Origin: Mediterranea sp. (in: CFB group bacteria)
GTDB lineage: Bacteria > Bacteroidota > Bacteroidia > Bacteroidales > Bacteroidaceae
Reading direction: 5' to 3'
DNA length: 49,026 nucleotides
Assembly: GCA_031262385.1 (NCBI GenBank)
Contig: JAISHU010000104.1
Coordinates: 1-49,026, forward strand
The translations under genes and the position numbers were made by a program. The notes under the pieces are model-generated. The model was given only the letters and a program-made list of their open reading frames with translations, did no database searches and was not told where the DNA came from. This document shows positions 10,020 to 18,021 of the stretch, piece after piece (the stretch's first letter is position 1; each line of letters begins with the position of its first letter).

Positions 10020-10500
10020 CTGCTAACTCGTACTTTGCAAAAAAAGAGTGCTCAGCCGGAAGACAACGCACTCCGAAGCCGTAGCCAATTCGTTGCAAAC
10101 GCGAAAACAACGAATCAACTCGGCGGAAACAACGAATCATCCGCACGAAAACAACGAACTGTCGGCACGAAAACAACGAATCAACTGCCGGCTTAGCAAA
10201 TTATCCCGGCAAGTTAAGCTGTATTTCCCGGCAAATTATTGTGTTATCCCGGCAAGTTATCACGCTAACTTGCCGGGATAATTTCATAAAGTTCTTTTTG
10301 AGGCTGTTTTTTCGCGCTGAAGGCGCTTTTTGTTTCTTGACATAATTTCTTCATATCTTTCTGTAAGTATGCGGATTAAATAGCGTATTTTACATAGTTT
10401 AACGCGCTATACTCGCACGAAAGTCACCAAGCCGTCCCTTAGTCCGAAATAAGCCCGTTTTTCGAGGGTTCGTTTGACGTTTTGACACTTTGTCAATGGA
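10020..10500 (-). repeat. Locus A: intergenic mosaic repeat element (22-bp periodic) in the same family as locus B, inverted
   Basis: aacaacgaa at 10106, 10128, 10150, 10172 (exact 22-bp spacing). cccggcaa at 10205, 10227, 10248 plus an inverted copy at ~10269. 10455-10487 and 10394-10409 are inverse matches to locus B. Confidence 0.9.
10244..10281. repeat. Perfect 16-bp inverted repeat (hairpin) within locus A
   Basis: TTATCCCGGCAAGTTA – TCACGC – TAACTTGCCGGGATAA. Confidence 0.95.
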
Positions 10501-10636
10501 TGCGTCTCCCAACTTCTACCCGTACACGACCTGCCAAAAAAGGGAAACCGCCCTCTCCCTTTGACAGGAAAAGACAGTCTCCCGGATATAGAAACGAAGA
10601 TTAGATATAACTAACGACCCTTTCTATCTTATATAT

Positions 10637-11602
10637 TTAGCTAACAGGGATCCCTTCGGGAGTTATCCGCAGATGCCTTTCGGCTTCTCCGCGTTCCAGT
10701 TCGATGACATAGAAATTGCCGGTAGGAGTTTCGAAATAGTCTGCGTCGTCAACGTAATAACCGCTGAAATTGGCAGATATATAAGCTGCTACGGCAGAAG
10801 GTAATTCGGAGGAACGTACTTCCCACGAGGTGGAAATCCATTCGAACGTCGTAGAATTTAGGCGCACCTCTTTGCCGCGGTTCACATTCAAGTCGATAAT
10901 ATCGACTTCGATAGAACTATATTCGCGTTCAATCTCAATGATACGTGCATTGGGAAAGAGTTTCGCAATGGCATCTTGCACCGAAGTATAAGTGCCGGTA
11001 GGAGTTGTCGGTAGCAAAGCTCCGGTGTCGCCGCCTGCAGTTGCACCGTTGCCGGTACTACCGGTGTCGCCGCCCGTTCCGGTATTACCCGAATTGCTGT
11101 TGGTGCTGTTGCCGCGTTCGTCAACGCCCATTACAAAGATACCGTCTTCGGTGTAATACAAATCCCAGTCCACTTCGCCCACAAGGGTTTCTACGTCTAT
11201 AATGTAAACCGATTTGGAGTTGAGGCGCTCCACAAAGTCCACTTCGCCGTCGCGACGTTCGTAAACAGTCCGGTCGTTATATTCGCTACTTTCAAAAATG
11301 TTTTTAACAGCTTGCGGGATGGCAGCGTACGGCATCTCGGTAATCGTCATATACCACGTACCGTCGGGAGCATACCATACTTCGGTTTCATAGCCTTGGG
11401 CGTTTCTAAAAGTCGCTCTGTAATAGTTGGATGCCGAAACATTGCGCGTCTCCCAATTCAAATTCGAAGCACCCGCATAGTTTTGCTCAAAAGCTTTAGT
11501 AACAGGGTCGGGCACATTGTACAGGGAAGGGTTGTCGTTCTTTGTGCAACTATGCAGAGCAATCATTCCCATTGTTATCAAAATAAAATACATTTTCTTC
11601 AT
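10637..11602 (-). CDS. PepSY-like (DUF2874) lipoprotein with two PepSY-like regions joined by a Gly/Thr/Asn-rich linker
   Basis: MKKMYFILITMGMIALHSCTKND lipobox; NLNWETRN…YETEVWYAPDGTW; linker NSNSGNTGTGGDTGSTGNGATAGGDTG. Confidence 0.78.
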   Translation of the reverse strand: MKKMYFILITMGMIALHSCTKNDNPSLYNVPDPVTKAFEQNYAGASNLNWETRNVSASNYYRATFRNAQGYETEVWYAPDGTWYMTITEMPYAAIPQAVKNIFESSEYNDRTVYERRDGEVDFVERLNSKSVYIIDVETLVGEVDWDLYYTEDGIFVMGVDERGNSTNSNSGNTGTGGDTGSTGNGATAGGDTGALLPTTPTGTYTSVQDAIAKLFPNARIIEIEREYSSIEVDIIDLNVNRGKEVRLNSTTFEWISTSWEVRSSELPSAVAAYISANFSGYYVDDADYFETPTGNFYVIELERGEAERHLRITPEGIPVS

Positions 11603-11793
11603 AATCTACTTGTTTTATGTGTTAGTGATGGTTTCTACGACAAAGGTGCGGTACAAATCTGGAAAAAATTGGGCTTTTTATAAAAAAAAGTTAGGAGGTT
11701 CGGTTCTCTTCAAATAAAACACGTACTTTTGCGCAACATTTAACGCAAATGATTGATTAAAAGAATCATTCATTTCAAACCAAACAAAAAAAT

Positions 11794-12381
11794 ATGGATA
11801 AATTTAGTTACGCACTCGGCCTCGGCATAGGTCAGAATTTAGTGAGCATGGGAACCAACGTCATTGTAGTAGACGATTTTGCAAAAGCAGTGAAAGATGT
11901 TTTGGAAGGTAACGAAACCGCCATCACACACGCAGAAGCCCGCGAAATGTTGAACAACTATTTTGCCGAACGCCAGCAACAGATGAATGCCGAAAGCATA
12001 GAACAAGGCAAAACTTTTCTGGACGAAAACAAAAAACGCCCCGAAGTAGTGACATTGCCCAGCGGACTGCAATACGAGATTCTCGAAGAAGGAACACCCG
12101 GCAAACGCGCCAAAGCCACCGACCAAGTGCGTTGCCACTACGAAGGCACACTGATTGACGGCACCCTGTTCGACAGCTCCATCAAACGCGGACAACCTGC
12201 CGTGTTTGGCGTCAATCAAGTTATAAAAGGTTGGGTGGAAGCCCTGCAACTGATGAACGAAGGCGCTAAATGGCGGCTTTACATTCCTGCCGAACTGGGC
12301 TACGGTGCACAAGGCGCAGGCGATATGATTCCCCCACACAGCGTACTGCTGTTTGATGTCGAATTACTCGAAATTCTCTAA
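11794..12381 (+). CDS. FKBP-type peptidyl-prolyl cis-trans isomerase (FklB-like)
   Basis: LPSGLQYEILEEGTPG…VRCHYEGTLIDGTLFDSS…VIKGWVEALQLMNEGAKWRLYIPAELGYG. Confidence 0.93.
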   Translation: MDKFSYALGLGIGQNLVSMGTNVIVVDDFAKAVKDVLEGNETAITHAEAREMLNNYFAERQQQMNAESIEQGKTFLDENKKRPEVVTLPSGLQYEILEEGTPGKRAKATDQVRCHYEGTLIDGTLFDSSIKRGQPAVFGVNQVIKGWVEALQLMNEGAKWRLYIPAELGYGAQGAGDMIPPHSVLLFDVELLEIL

Positions 12382-12418
12382 TAGAAACTTCATTCAAAAA
12401 TTTAATAGGAAAAGCAAA

Positions 12419-13285
12419 ATGAAAAAGATTACATTGTTTATGGCAATTGCAGTTGCCGCCGGTTTGGCATCCTGCACAGCACAAGCCCCCAAGGCCAATC
12501 TGAAAACAGAAGTAGACACACTCTCGTATGCCATCGGTATGGCTCGCACCGAAGGTTTAACTCAGTATCTGGGACAAGCGGGCATCGAAGCGTCGCAAAT
12601 GGGCGACTTCATGAAAGGTCTCATAGAAGGCTCTAAGATGGTTGACCCCAAAGACAATGCCTATATGCAGGGTCTGCAAATCGGTCAAACCGTTGCTACC
12701 TTGTGGGTGGAAAACCTCACACGCGACATCTTCGGCAGCGACTCTACCCAAAGCATCAGCCGCGACAATATGCTTGCCGGATTTATCGCCGGTGTCAAAG
12801 TCGACAGCACCATCATGAAGAAAGATGCGGCTACGGCTTACATGCAAACCAACATTGAGCGCATCAGAGAAAAAGCATTGGAAATCCAGTATGCCGACAA
12901 TAAAGCTGCCGGTGAAAAATTCTTGGCGGAAAACAAAACCAAAGAAGGTGTGATTACCACTCCCAGCGGTTTGCAATACAAAATCCTGAAAGAAGGTAAG
13001 GGTGCCATCCCCGCCGATACCTCCATAGTAAACGTGAACTACAGAGGCACACTGATTGACGGAAAAGAGTTCGATAGCTCGTACAAAAACAACAAACCCA
13101 TCTCTTTCCGCGCCAACTTAGTAATCAAAGGATGGACCGAAGCATTGCAGATGATGCCCGTAGGATCTAAGTGGGAACTCTACATCCCGCAAGATTTGGC
13201 TTATGGCAAACAACAAAGCGGTCCCGACATCAAACCTTTCTCTGCACTGATTTTCGAAGTAGAATTGGTAGGCATTGAGAAGTAA
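12419..13285 (+). CDS. FKBP-type peptidyl-prolyl isomerase, lipoprotein
   Basis: MKKITLFMAIAVAAGLASCTAQ lipobox; FKBP_N plus FKBP_C motifs; start taken at internal ATG 12419 because the ORF-track start overlaps the upstream gene. Confidence 0.92.
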   Translation: MKKITLFMAIAVAAGLASCTAQAPKANLKTEVDTLSYAIGMARTEGLTQYLGQAGIEASQMGDFMKGLIEGSKMVDPKDNAYMQGLQIGQTVATLWVENLTRDIFGSDSTQSISRDNMLAGFIAGVKVDSTIMKKDAATAYMQTNIERIREKALEIQYADNKAAGEKFLAENKTKEGVITTPSGLQYKILKEGKGAIPADTSIVNVNYRGTLIDGKEFDSSYKNNKPISFRANLVIKGWTEALQMMPVGSKWELYIPQDLAYGKQQSGPDIKPFSALIFEVELVGIEK

Positions 13286-13329
13286 AGACAAACCGTCGCC
13301 ATACCATTGCAGGCGACAAGTTGTAACGG

Positions 13330-13382
13330 GAGGTGGAACAGAACTTTTTTCATTTAAGAGGGATGTTCCACCTCTTTTTATT
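13330..13382 (+). terminator. Rho-independent-like terminator after FKBP gene
   Basis: AGGTGGAACA … TGTTCCACCT followed by T-rich tract. Confidence 0.75.
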
Positions 13383-13535
13383 AGAAACTGTTTTAAATTT
13401 ATTGGAATAGATTCAAAACGGTTTTTTATTACCTAAGTCTTAAAAAAAACGACAAAACAGTAGACGAACTAAATAAAATACCTACATTTGCTTACTTTTT
13501 GACAGAGTAATCATTTTACCCTAATTATTTTTGTT

Positions 13536-14015
13536 ATGGAAAAAATAGATAATTTAGACAGGCAAATACTGGAAATCATTTCGCAAAATGCCCGTATTCC
13601 TTTCAAAGACGTTGCTGCCGAATGCGGCGTCTCTCGTGCAGCCATTCATCAGCGCGTACAGCGACTGATAGATTTGGGCGTAATAGTAGGCTCCGGTTAC
13701 CATGTTAATCCCAAATCGCTGGGATACAGAACCTGCACCTACGTCGGCATCAAGCTGGAAAAAGCATCTATGTATAAGGCTGTGGTATGCGAACTACAAA
13801 AGATACCCGAAGTCGTAGAGTGTCATTTTACCACCGGTCCTTACACCATGCTTACCAAAGTCTATGCCCGCGATAACGAACATCTCATGGATTTGTTGAA
13901 CAACAAGATGCAAGAGATTTCGGGCGTCACCTCGACCGAAACATTGATTTCGCTGGAGCAAAGCATCAAGAAAGAGATACCCATTGCTCCCGACAAACAA
14001 GAATCGGAACAGTAA
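13536..14015 (+). CDS. Lrp/AsnC family transcriptional regulator
   Basis: LDRQILEIISQNARIPFKDVAAECGVSRAAIHQRVQRLIDLGVI, AsnC ligand-binding C-terminus. Confidence 0.93.
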   Translation: MEKIDNLDRQILEIISQNARIPFKDVAAECGVSRAAIHQRVQRLIDLGVIVGSGYHVNPKSLGYRTCTYVGIKLEKASMYKAVVCELQKIPEVVECHFTTGPYTMLTKVYARDNEHLMDLLNNKMQEISGVTSTETLISLEQSIKKEIPIAPDKQESEQ

Positions 14016-14055
14016 AAAACCCCTATTATTACAGTAAGAAGAAACCCCTATTATT

Positions 14056-14367
14056 ATGGAGTTCTTAAACGAATATCATCTGATAGGTTTACTGATAGGA
14101 ATCAGCACCTTTCTTATTATCGGCCTGTTTCATCCGGTTGTGGTAAAAGCCGAATACTATTGGGGCACCCGTTGCTGGTGGATTTTTCTGCTGCTGGGTA
14201 TAGCCGGAGTGATTGGCTCGCTTTTGGTAGACAACGTACTGATAGCTTCGCTGTTAGGCGTCTTTGCCTTCTCTTCGTTTTGGACGATTAAAGAAGTCTT
14301 CGAACAAGAAGAGCGTGTCAAGAAAGGTTGGTTTCCCAAAAACCCCAATCGCACCTACCCTTTTTAA
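14056..14367 (+). CDS. DUF4491 family small membrane protein
   Basis: LIGLLIGISTFLIIGLFHPVVVKAEYYWGTRCWWIFLLLGI. Confidence 0.8.
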   Translation: MEFLNEYHLIGLLIGISTFLIIGLFHPVVVKAEYYWGTRCWWIFLLLGIAGVIGSLLVDNVLIASLLGVFAFSSFWTIKEVFEQEERVKKGWFPKNPNRTYPF

Positions 14368-14425
14368 ACAACCGTGTATAGCGAACTTTTTCGCCAAAAG
14401 GTTTGCGTAGCTCGATAAGATATAC

Positions 14426-14433
14426 TATTTTTG
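14426..14433 (+). promoter_or_regulatory. -7 element (TATTTTTG) for tRNA
   Basis: TAnnTTTG motif 28 nt upstream of tRNA. Confidence 0.55.
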
Positions 14434-14460
14434 CGTCCGCAATTCCCACAAGGGTGCATC

Positions 14461-14534
14461 GGACTTGTAGCTCAGTTGGTTAGAGCAACAGACTCATAAT
14501 CTGGAGGTCCTAGGTTCAAGCCCTAGCTGGTCCA
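14461..14534 (+). tRNA. tRNA with CAT anticodon (tRNA-Met or Ile2)
   Basis: GGACTTGTAGCTCAGTTGGTTAGAGCAACAGACTCATAATCTGGAGGTCCTAGGTTCAAGCCCTAGCTGGTCCA; anticodon CAT at 14495-14497; T-arm GGTTCAAG. Confidence 0.93.
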
Positions 14535-14543
14535 CAAAACTTC

Positions 14544-14584
14544 AAAGCCGTTATAACTGCCCGAAAGGCTGTTATAACGGCTTT
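14544..14584 (+). terminator. Terminator downstream of tRNA
   Basis: AAAGCCGTTATAAC / GTTATAACGGCTTT perfect 14-bp arms. Confidence 0.8.
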
Positions 14585-14688
14585 CTTTGTATCTCTTTTG
14601 TCGCGCGAAAATGAATACAAAACCGGTAAATAAATACAAAATCACAAAAAATATTCCTTTTTTTGCATACAATTACGAATATACTCGC

Positions 14689-14696
14689 TATTTTTG
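14689..14696 (+). promoter_or_regulatory. -7 element (TATTTTTG) upstream of argR
   Basis: TAnnTTTG motif 28 nt before ATG. Confidence 0.6.
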
Positions 14697-14723
14697 CAGC
14701 CGTAATCATAATAATTATGCACA

Positions 14724-15197
14724 ATGATAAAGAAGAAAGCAAGTCGACTGGATGCCATAAAGATGATTGTGTCGAGCAAAGACGTTAGCTCGCAGGAAGA
14801 ATTACTCATCGCTTTGAATGCAGAGGGATTCAATGTAACGCAAGCCACCCTGTCGCGCGACTTGAAACACTTAAAGGTTGCCAAAGCTGCCAACATGAAC
14901 GGAAAGTATGTATATGTACTGCCCAACAATGTGATGTATAAACGCAACAACGACCAAAGCCCCAGCGAGATGCTGATGAGCGGAGGTTTCCGCTCGTTGC
15001 ACTTCTCGGGCAACCTTGCCGTGATTCGCACACGACCCGGTTACGCCAGCAGCATGGCATACGACATAGACAATCGCGAATATCCGGACATCCTCGGTAC
15101 AGTAGCCGGCGACGACACCATTATGATGGTGCTGCGCGAAGGAACTCCACACGATGTCATTCGCCAATTTCTAGGCAAAATCATACCAAACCTATAA
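14724..15197 (+). CDS. argR: Arginine repressor ArgR
   Basis: SSQEELLIALNAEGFNVTQATLSRDLKHLKVAK; C-terminal ILGTVAGDDTIMMVLREG. Confidence 0.93.
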   Translation: MIKKKASRLDAIKMIVSSKDVSSQEELLIALNAEGFNVTQATLSRDLKHLKVAKAANMNGKYVYVLPNNVMYKRNNDQSPSEMLMSGGFRSLHFSGNLAVIRTRPGYASSMAYDIDNREYPDILGTVAGDDTIMMVLREGTPHDVIRQFLGKIIPNL

Positions 15198-15223
15198 CCG
15201 CTTTTCAACAGACGAATATTGAA

Positions 15224-15775
15224 ATGGAAACTAAACAAATTGATGTGATGGTGGCTGATGCCTCGCACGAGATTTATGTGGACAAAATTCTGGAAACCAT
15301 TCGCGATGCGGCGAAAGTGCGCGGAACAGGCATTGCCGAACGCACACACGACTACATCGCTACCAAAATGAAAGAGGGTAAAGCCATTATCGCCTTGTGC
15401 GACGACGATTTTGCCGGATTTACATACATTGAAAGTTGGGGCAACAAGCAGTATGTCGCCACATCGGGACTGATTGTGCATCCCGACTATCGCGGCATGG
15501 GAGTGGCTAAACGCATTAAGCAGGCGTCGTTCCAACTGGCACGACTGCGCTGGCCGAATGCAAAAATATTCAGTCTTACCAGCGGAGCCGCTGTGATGAA
15601 GATGAATACCGAATTGGGTTACGTGCCTGTCACTTTCAACGAGCTGACAGACGACGAAGCCTTCTGGAAAGGATGCGAAGGATGCATCAACCACGATATT
15701 CTGGTAGCCAAGAATCGTAAGTTTTGCATCTGTACGGCTATGCTGTACGACCCTAAATTGCACCAAAAGGAATAA
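15224..15775 (+). CDS. GNAT family N-acyltransferase, candidate amino-acid N-acyltransferase of arginine pathway
   Basis: ATSGLIVHPDYRGMGVAKRIKQASFQLAR GNAT motif; located between argR and argG. Confidence 0.85.
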   Translation: METKQIDVMVADASHEIYVDKILETIRDAAKVRGTGIAERTHDYIATKMKEGKAIIALCDDDFAGFTYIESWGNKQYVATSGLIVHPDYRGMGVAKRIKQASFQLARLRWPNAKIFSLTSGAAVMKMNTELGYVPVTFNELTDDEAFWKGCEGCINHDILVAKNRKFCICTAMLYDPKLHQKE

Positions 15776-15812
15776 ACGTGTTAGAAGAACTATAATAGGA
15801 GAAAACATATAA

Positions 15813-17018
15813 ATGGAAACAAAGAAAAAAGTAGTTGTAGCCTTTAGTGGCGGACTGGATACCTCGTTTACCGTGATGTATCTGGCTAAAGAAAAGGGAT
15901 ACGAAGTGTATGCCGCCTGTGCCAATACGGGTGGTTTCAGCGACGAACAGTTGAAAACCAACGAGGATAATGCTTATAAGCTGGGAGCCAAACAATATGT
16001 AACGCTCGACGTGACGCAAGAGTATTACGACAAAAGCCTGAAGTATATGGTCTACGGCAACGTACTCCGCAACGGCACTTATCCCATATCGGTAAGCTCC
16101 GAACGTATCTTTCAGGCACTCGCCATTGCACGCTATGCCAACGAAATCGGTGCCGATGCCATTGCGCACGGCTCTACCGGCGCAGGCAACGACCAAATTC
16201 GCTTCGACATGACTTTCTTGGTACTCGCACCCGGCGTGGAAATCATTACGCTGACACGCGACATGGCACTGAGCCGTCAGGAGGAGATTGATTATCTGAA
16301 CAAACATGGCTTTGCCGCCGATTTTACCAAACTGAAATATTCGTATAACGTAGGACTGTGGGGTACCTCTATCTGTGGCGGCGAAATACTGGACTCGGCA
16401 CAAGGACTGCCCGAAAGTGCTTACCTCAAACACTGCACCCGCGAGGGTAGCGAGCAACTACGCCTCACTTTTGAACAGGGCGAACTCAAAGCGGTAAACG
16501 ACGAACGCTTTGACGACCCCATCCTTGCCATTCAAAAGGTGGAAGAGATTGGAGCCGCCTATGCCATTGGTCGCGACATGCACGTGGGCGATACCATTAT
16601 CGGCATCAAAGGACGTGTGGGTTTCGAAGCAGCCGCACCCATGCTGATTATCGGCGCACACCGCTTCTTGGAAAAATATACACTCAGCAAATGGCAACAG
16701 TATTGGAAAGATCAGGTAGCCAACTGGTACGGCATGTTCCTCCACGAAAGCCAATACCTTGAGCCGGTGATGCGCGACATCGAGGCGATGCTGGAATCTT
16801 CGCAACGCAATGTCAACGGTACCGCCATTCTGGAACTGCACCCCTACTCGTATCACACCGTAGGCGTGGAAAGTGCCGACGACCTTGTGAAAACGAAATT
16901 CGGCGAGTATGGCGAAATGCAAAAAGGCTGGACTGCCGAAGATGCAAAAGGCTTTATCAAAGTCACCTCTACTCCGTTGCGAGTCTACTACAATAATCAT
17001 AAGGACGAAGAAATCTAA
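15813..17018 (+). CDS. argG: Argininosuccinate synthase
   Basis: VVVAFSGGLDTSFTVMYLA; GSTGAGNDQIRFD. Confidence 0.94.
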   Translation: METKKKVVVAFSGGLDTSFTVMYLAKEKGYEVYAACANTGGFSDEQLKTNEDNAYKLGAKQYVTLDVTQEYYDKSLKYMVYGNVLRNGTYPISVSSERIFQALAIARYANEIGADAIAHGSTGAGNDQIRFDMTFLVLAPGVEIITLTRDMALSRQEEIDYLNKHGFAADFTKLKYSYNVGLWGTSICGGEILDSAQGLPESAYLKHCTREGSEQLRLTFEQGELKAVNDERFDDPILAIQKVEEIGAAYAIGRDMHVGDTIIGIKGRVGFEAAAPMLIIGAHRFLEKYTLSKWQQYWKDQVANWYGMFLHESQYLEPVMRDIEAMLESSQRNVNGTAILELHPYSYHTVGVESADDLVKTKFGEYGEMQKGWTAEDAKGFIKVTSTPLRVYYNNHKDEEI

Positions 17019-17039
17019 AAAACTTAACCCCCTCAGCGC

Positions 17040-18008
17040 ATGATTAAAGTAGGAATTATAGGTGGCGCCGGCTACACGGCAGGCGAACTGATAAGGTTGC
17101 TCATCAACCACCCCGAAGCCGAGATTGTGTTTGTGAACAGCAGCAGCAATGCCGGCAACAAAATTACCGATGTGCACGAAGGTTTGTACGGCGAAACCAC
17201 ACTCACCTTCACCGATGCACTGCCGCTCGACGAGATTGACGTGCTTTTCTTCTGCACCGCACACGGCGATACGCGTAAGTTCATGGAAAGTCACAACATT
17301 CCCGAAACGTTGAAGATTATCGACCTCTCCATGGATTACCGCATCGCTTCGCCCGAACACGACTTTATCTACGGGCTACCCGAACTCAATCGCCGCGCCA
17401 CCTGCAAAACCATGCACGTAGCCAATCCGGGCTGCTTCGCCACTTGCATCGAACTGGGCTTACTGCCGCTTGCCAAAAACCTGATGCTTACAGGCGACAT
17501 TGCAGTAAATGCTATCACCGGAAGCTCCGGAGCAGGCGTAAAACCGAGCGCAACCAGTCATTTTAGCTGGCGCGACAACAACCTGAGTATCTACAAAGCT
17601 TTCGAGCATCAGCATGTACCCGAAATACGCCAATCGCTCCAACAGTTGCAAACCAGCTTCGATGCCGACATCGACTTTATTCCTTACCGGGGTAACTTCC
17701 CGCGCGGCATCTTTGCTACCATTGTGGTGAAAACCAAGGTCGGCATCGAAGAGATTAAGCGTATGTACGAAGAATATTACGCCAAAGACTCGTTTACCTT
17801 TGTGGTGGACGAAAACATCGACCTCAAACAAGTGGTCAATACCAATAAATGCCTCATCCACTTGGAGAAGCACGGCGACAAACTACTCATCGTGTCGTGC
17901 ATCGACAACCTGCTGAAGGGTGCAAGCGGACAAGCTGTGCACAACATGAACCTGATGTTCAACTTGGAAGAAACCGTGGGACTGCGCTTAAAGCCGAGCG
18001 CTTTTTAA
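17040..18008 (+). CDS. argC: N-acetyl(succinyl)-gamma-glutamyl-phosphate reductase
   Basis: MIKVGIIGGAGYTAGELIRLLINHPEAEI; VANPGCFATCIELGLLPL. Confidence 0.94.
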   Translation: MIKVGIIGGAGYTAGELIRLLINHPEAEIVFVNSSSNAGNKITDVHEGLYGETTLTFTDALPLDEIDVLFFCTAHGDTRKFMESHNIPETLKIIDLSMDYRIASPEHDFIYGLPELNRRATCKTMHVANPGCFATCIELGLLPLAKNLMLTGDIAVNAITGSSGAGVKPSATSHFSWRDNNLSIYKAFEHQHVPEIRQSLQQLQTSFDADIDFIPYRGNFPRGIFATIVVKTKVGIEEIKRMYEEYYAKDSFTFVVDENIDLKQVVNTNKCLIHLEKHGDKLLIVSCIDNLLKGASGQAVHNMNLMFNLEETVGLRLKPSAF

Positions 18009-18021
18009 TAAGATACGAAGA

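Noticed and set aside
9969-10281. Small ORFs 9969-10196 and 10048-10281 over locus A (and 26173-26388 over locus B)
   Set aside because: They overlie 22-bp repeats whose period is not a multiple of 3, show no coherent repeat peptide or known family, and lie between well-supported convergent genes.
10084-10281. CRISPR array at locus A (also considered for B, C and D)
   Set aside because: Repeat cores of ~9 bp and 12-13 bp spacers are far too short, spacers are shared between loci, and no cas genes are in the window.
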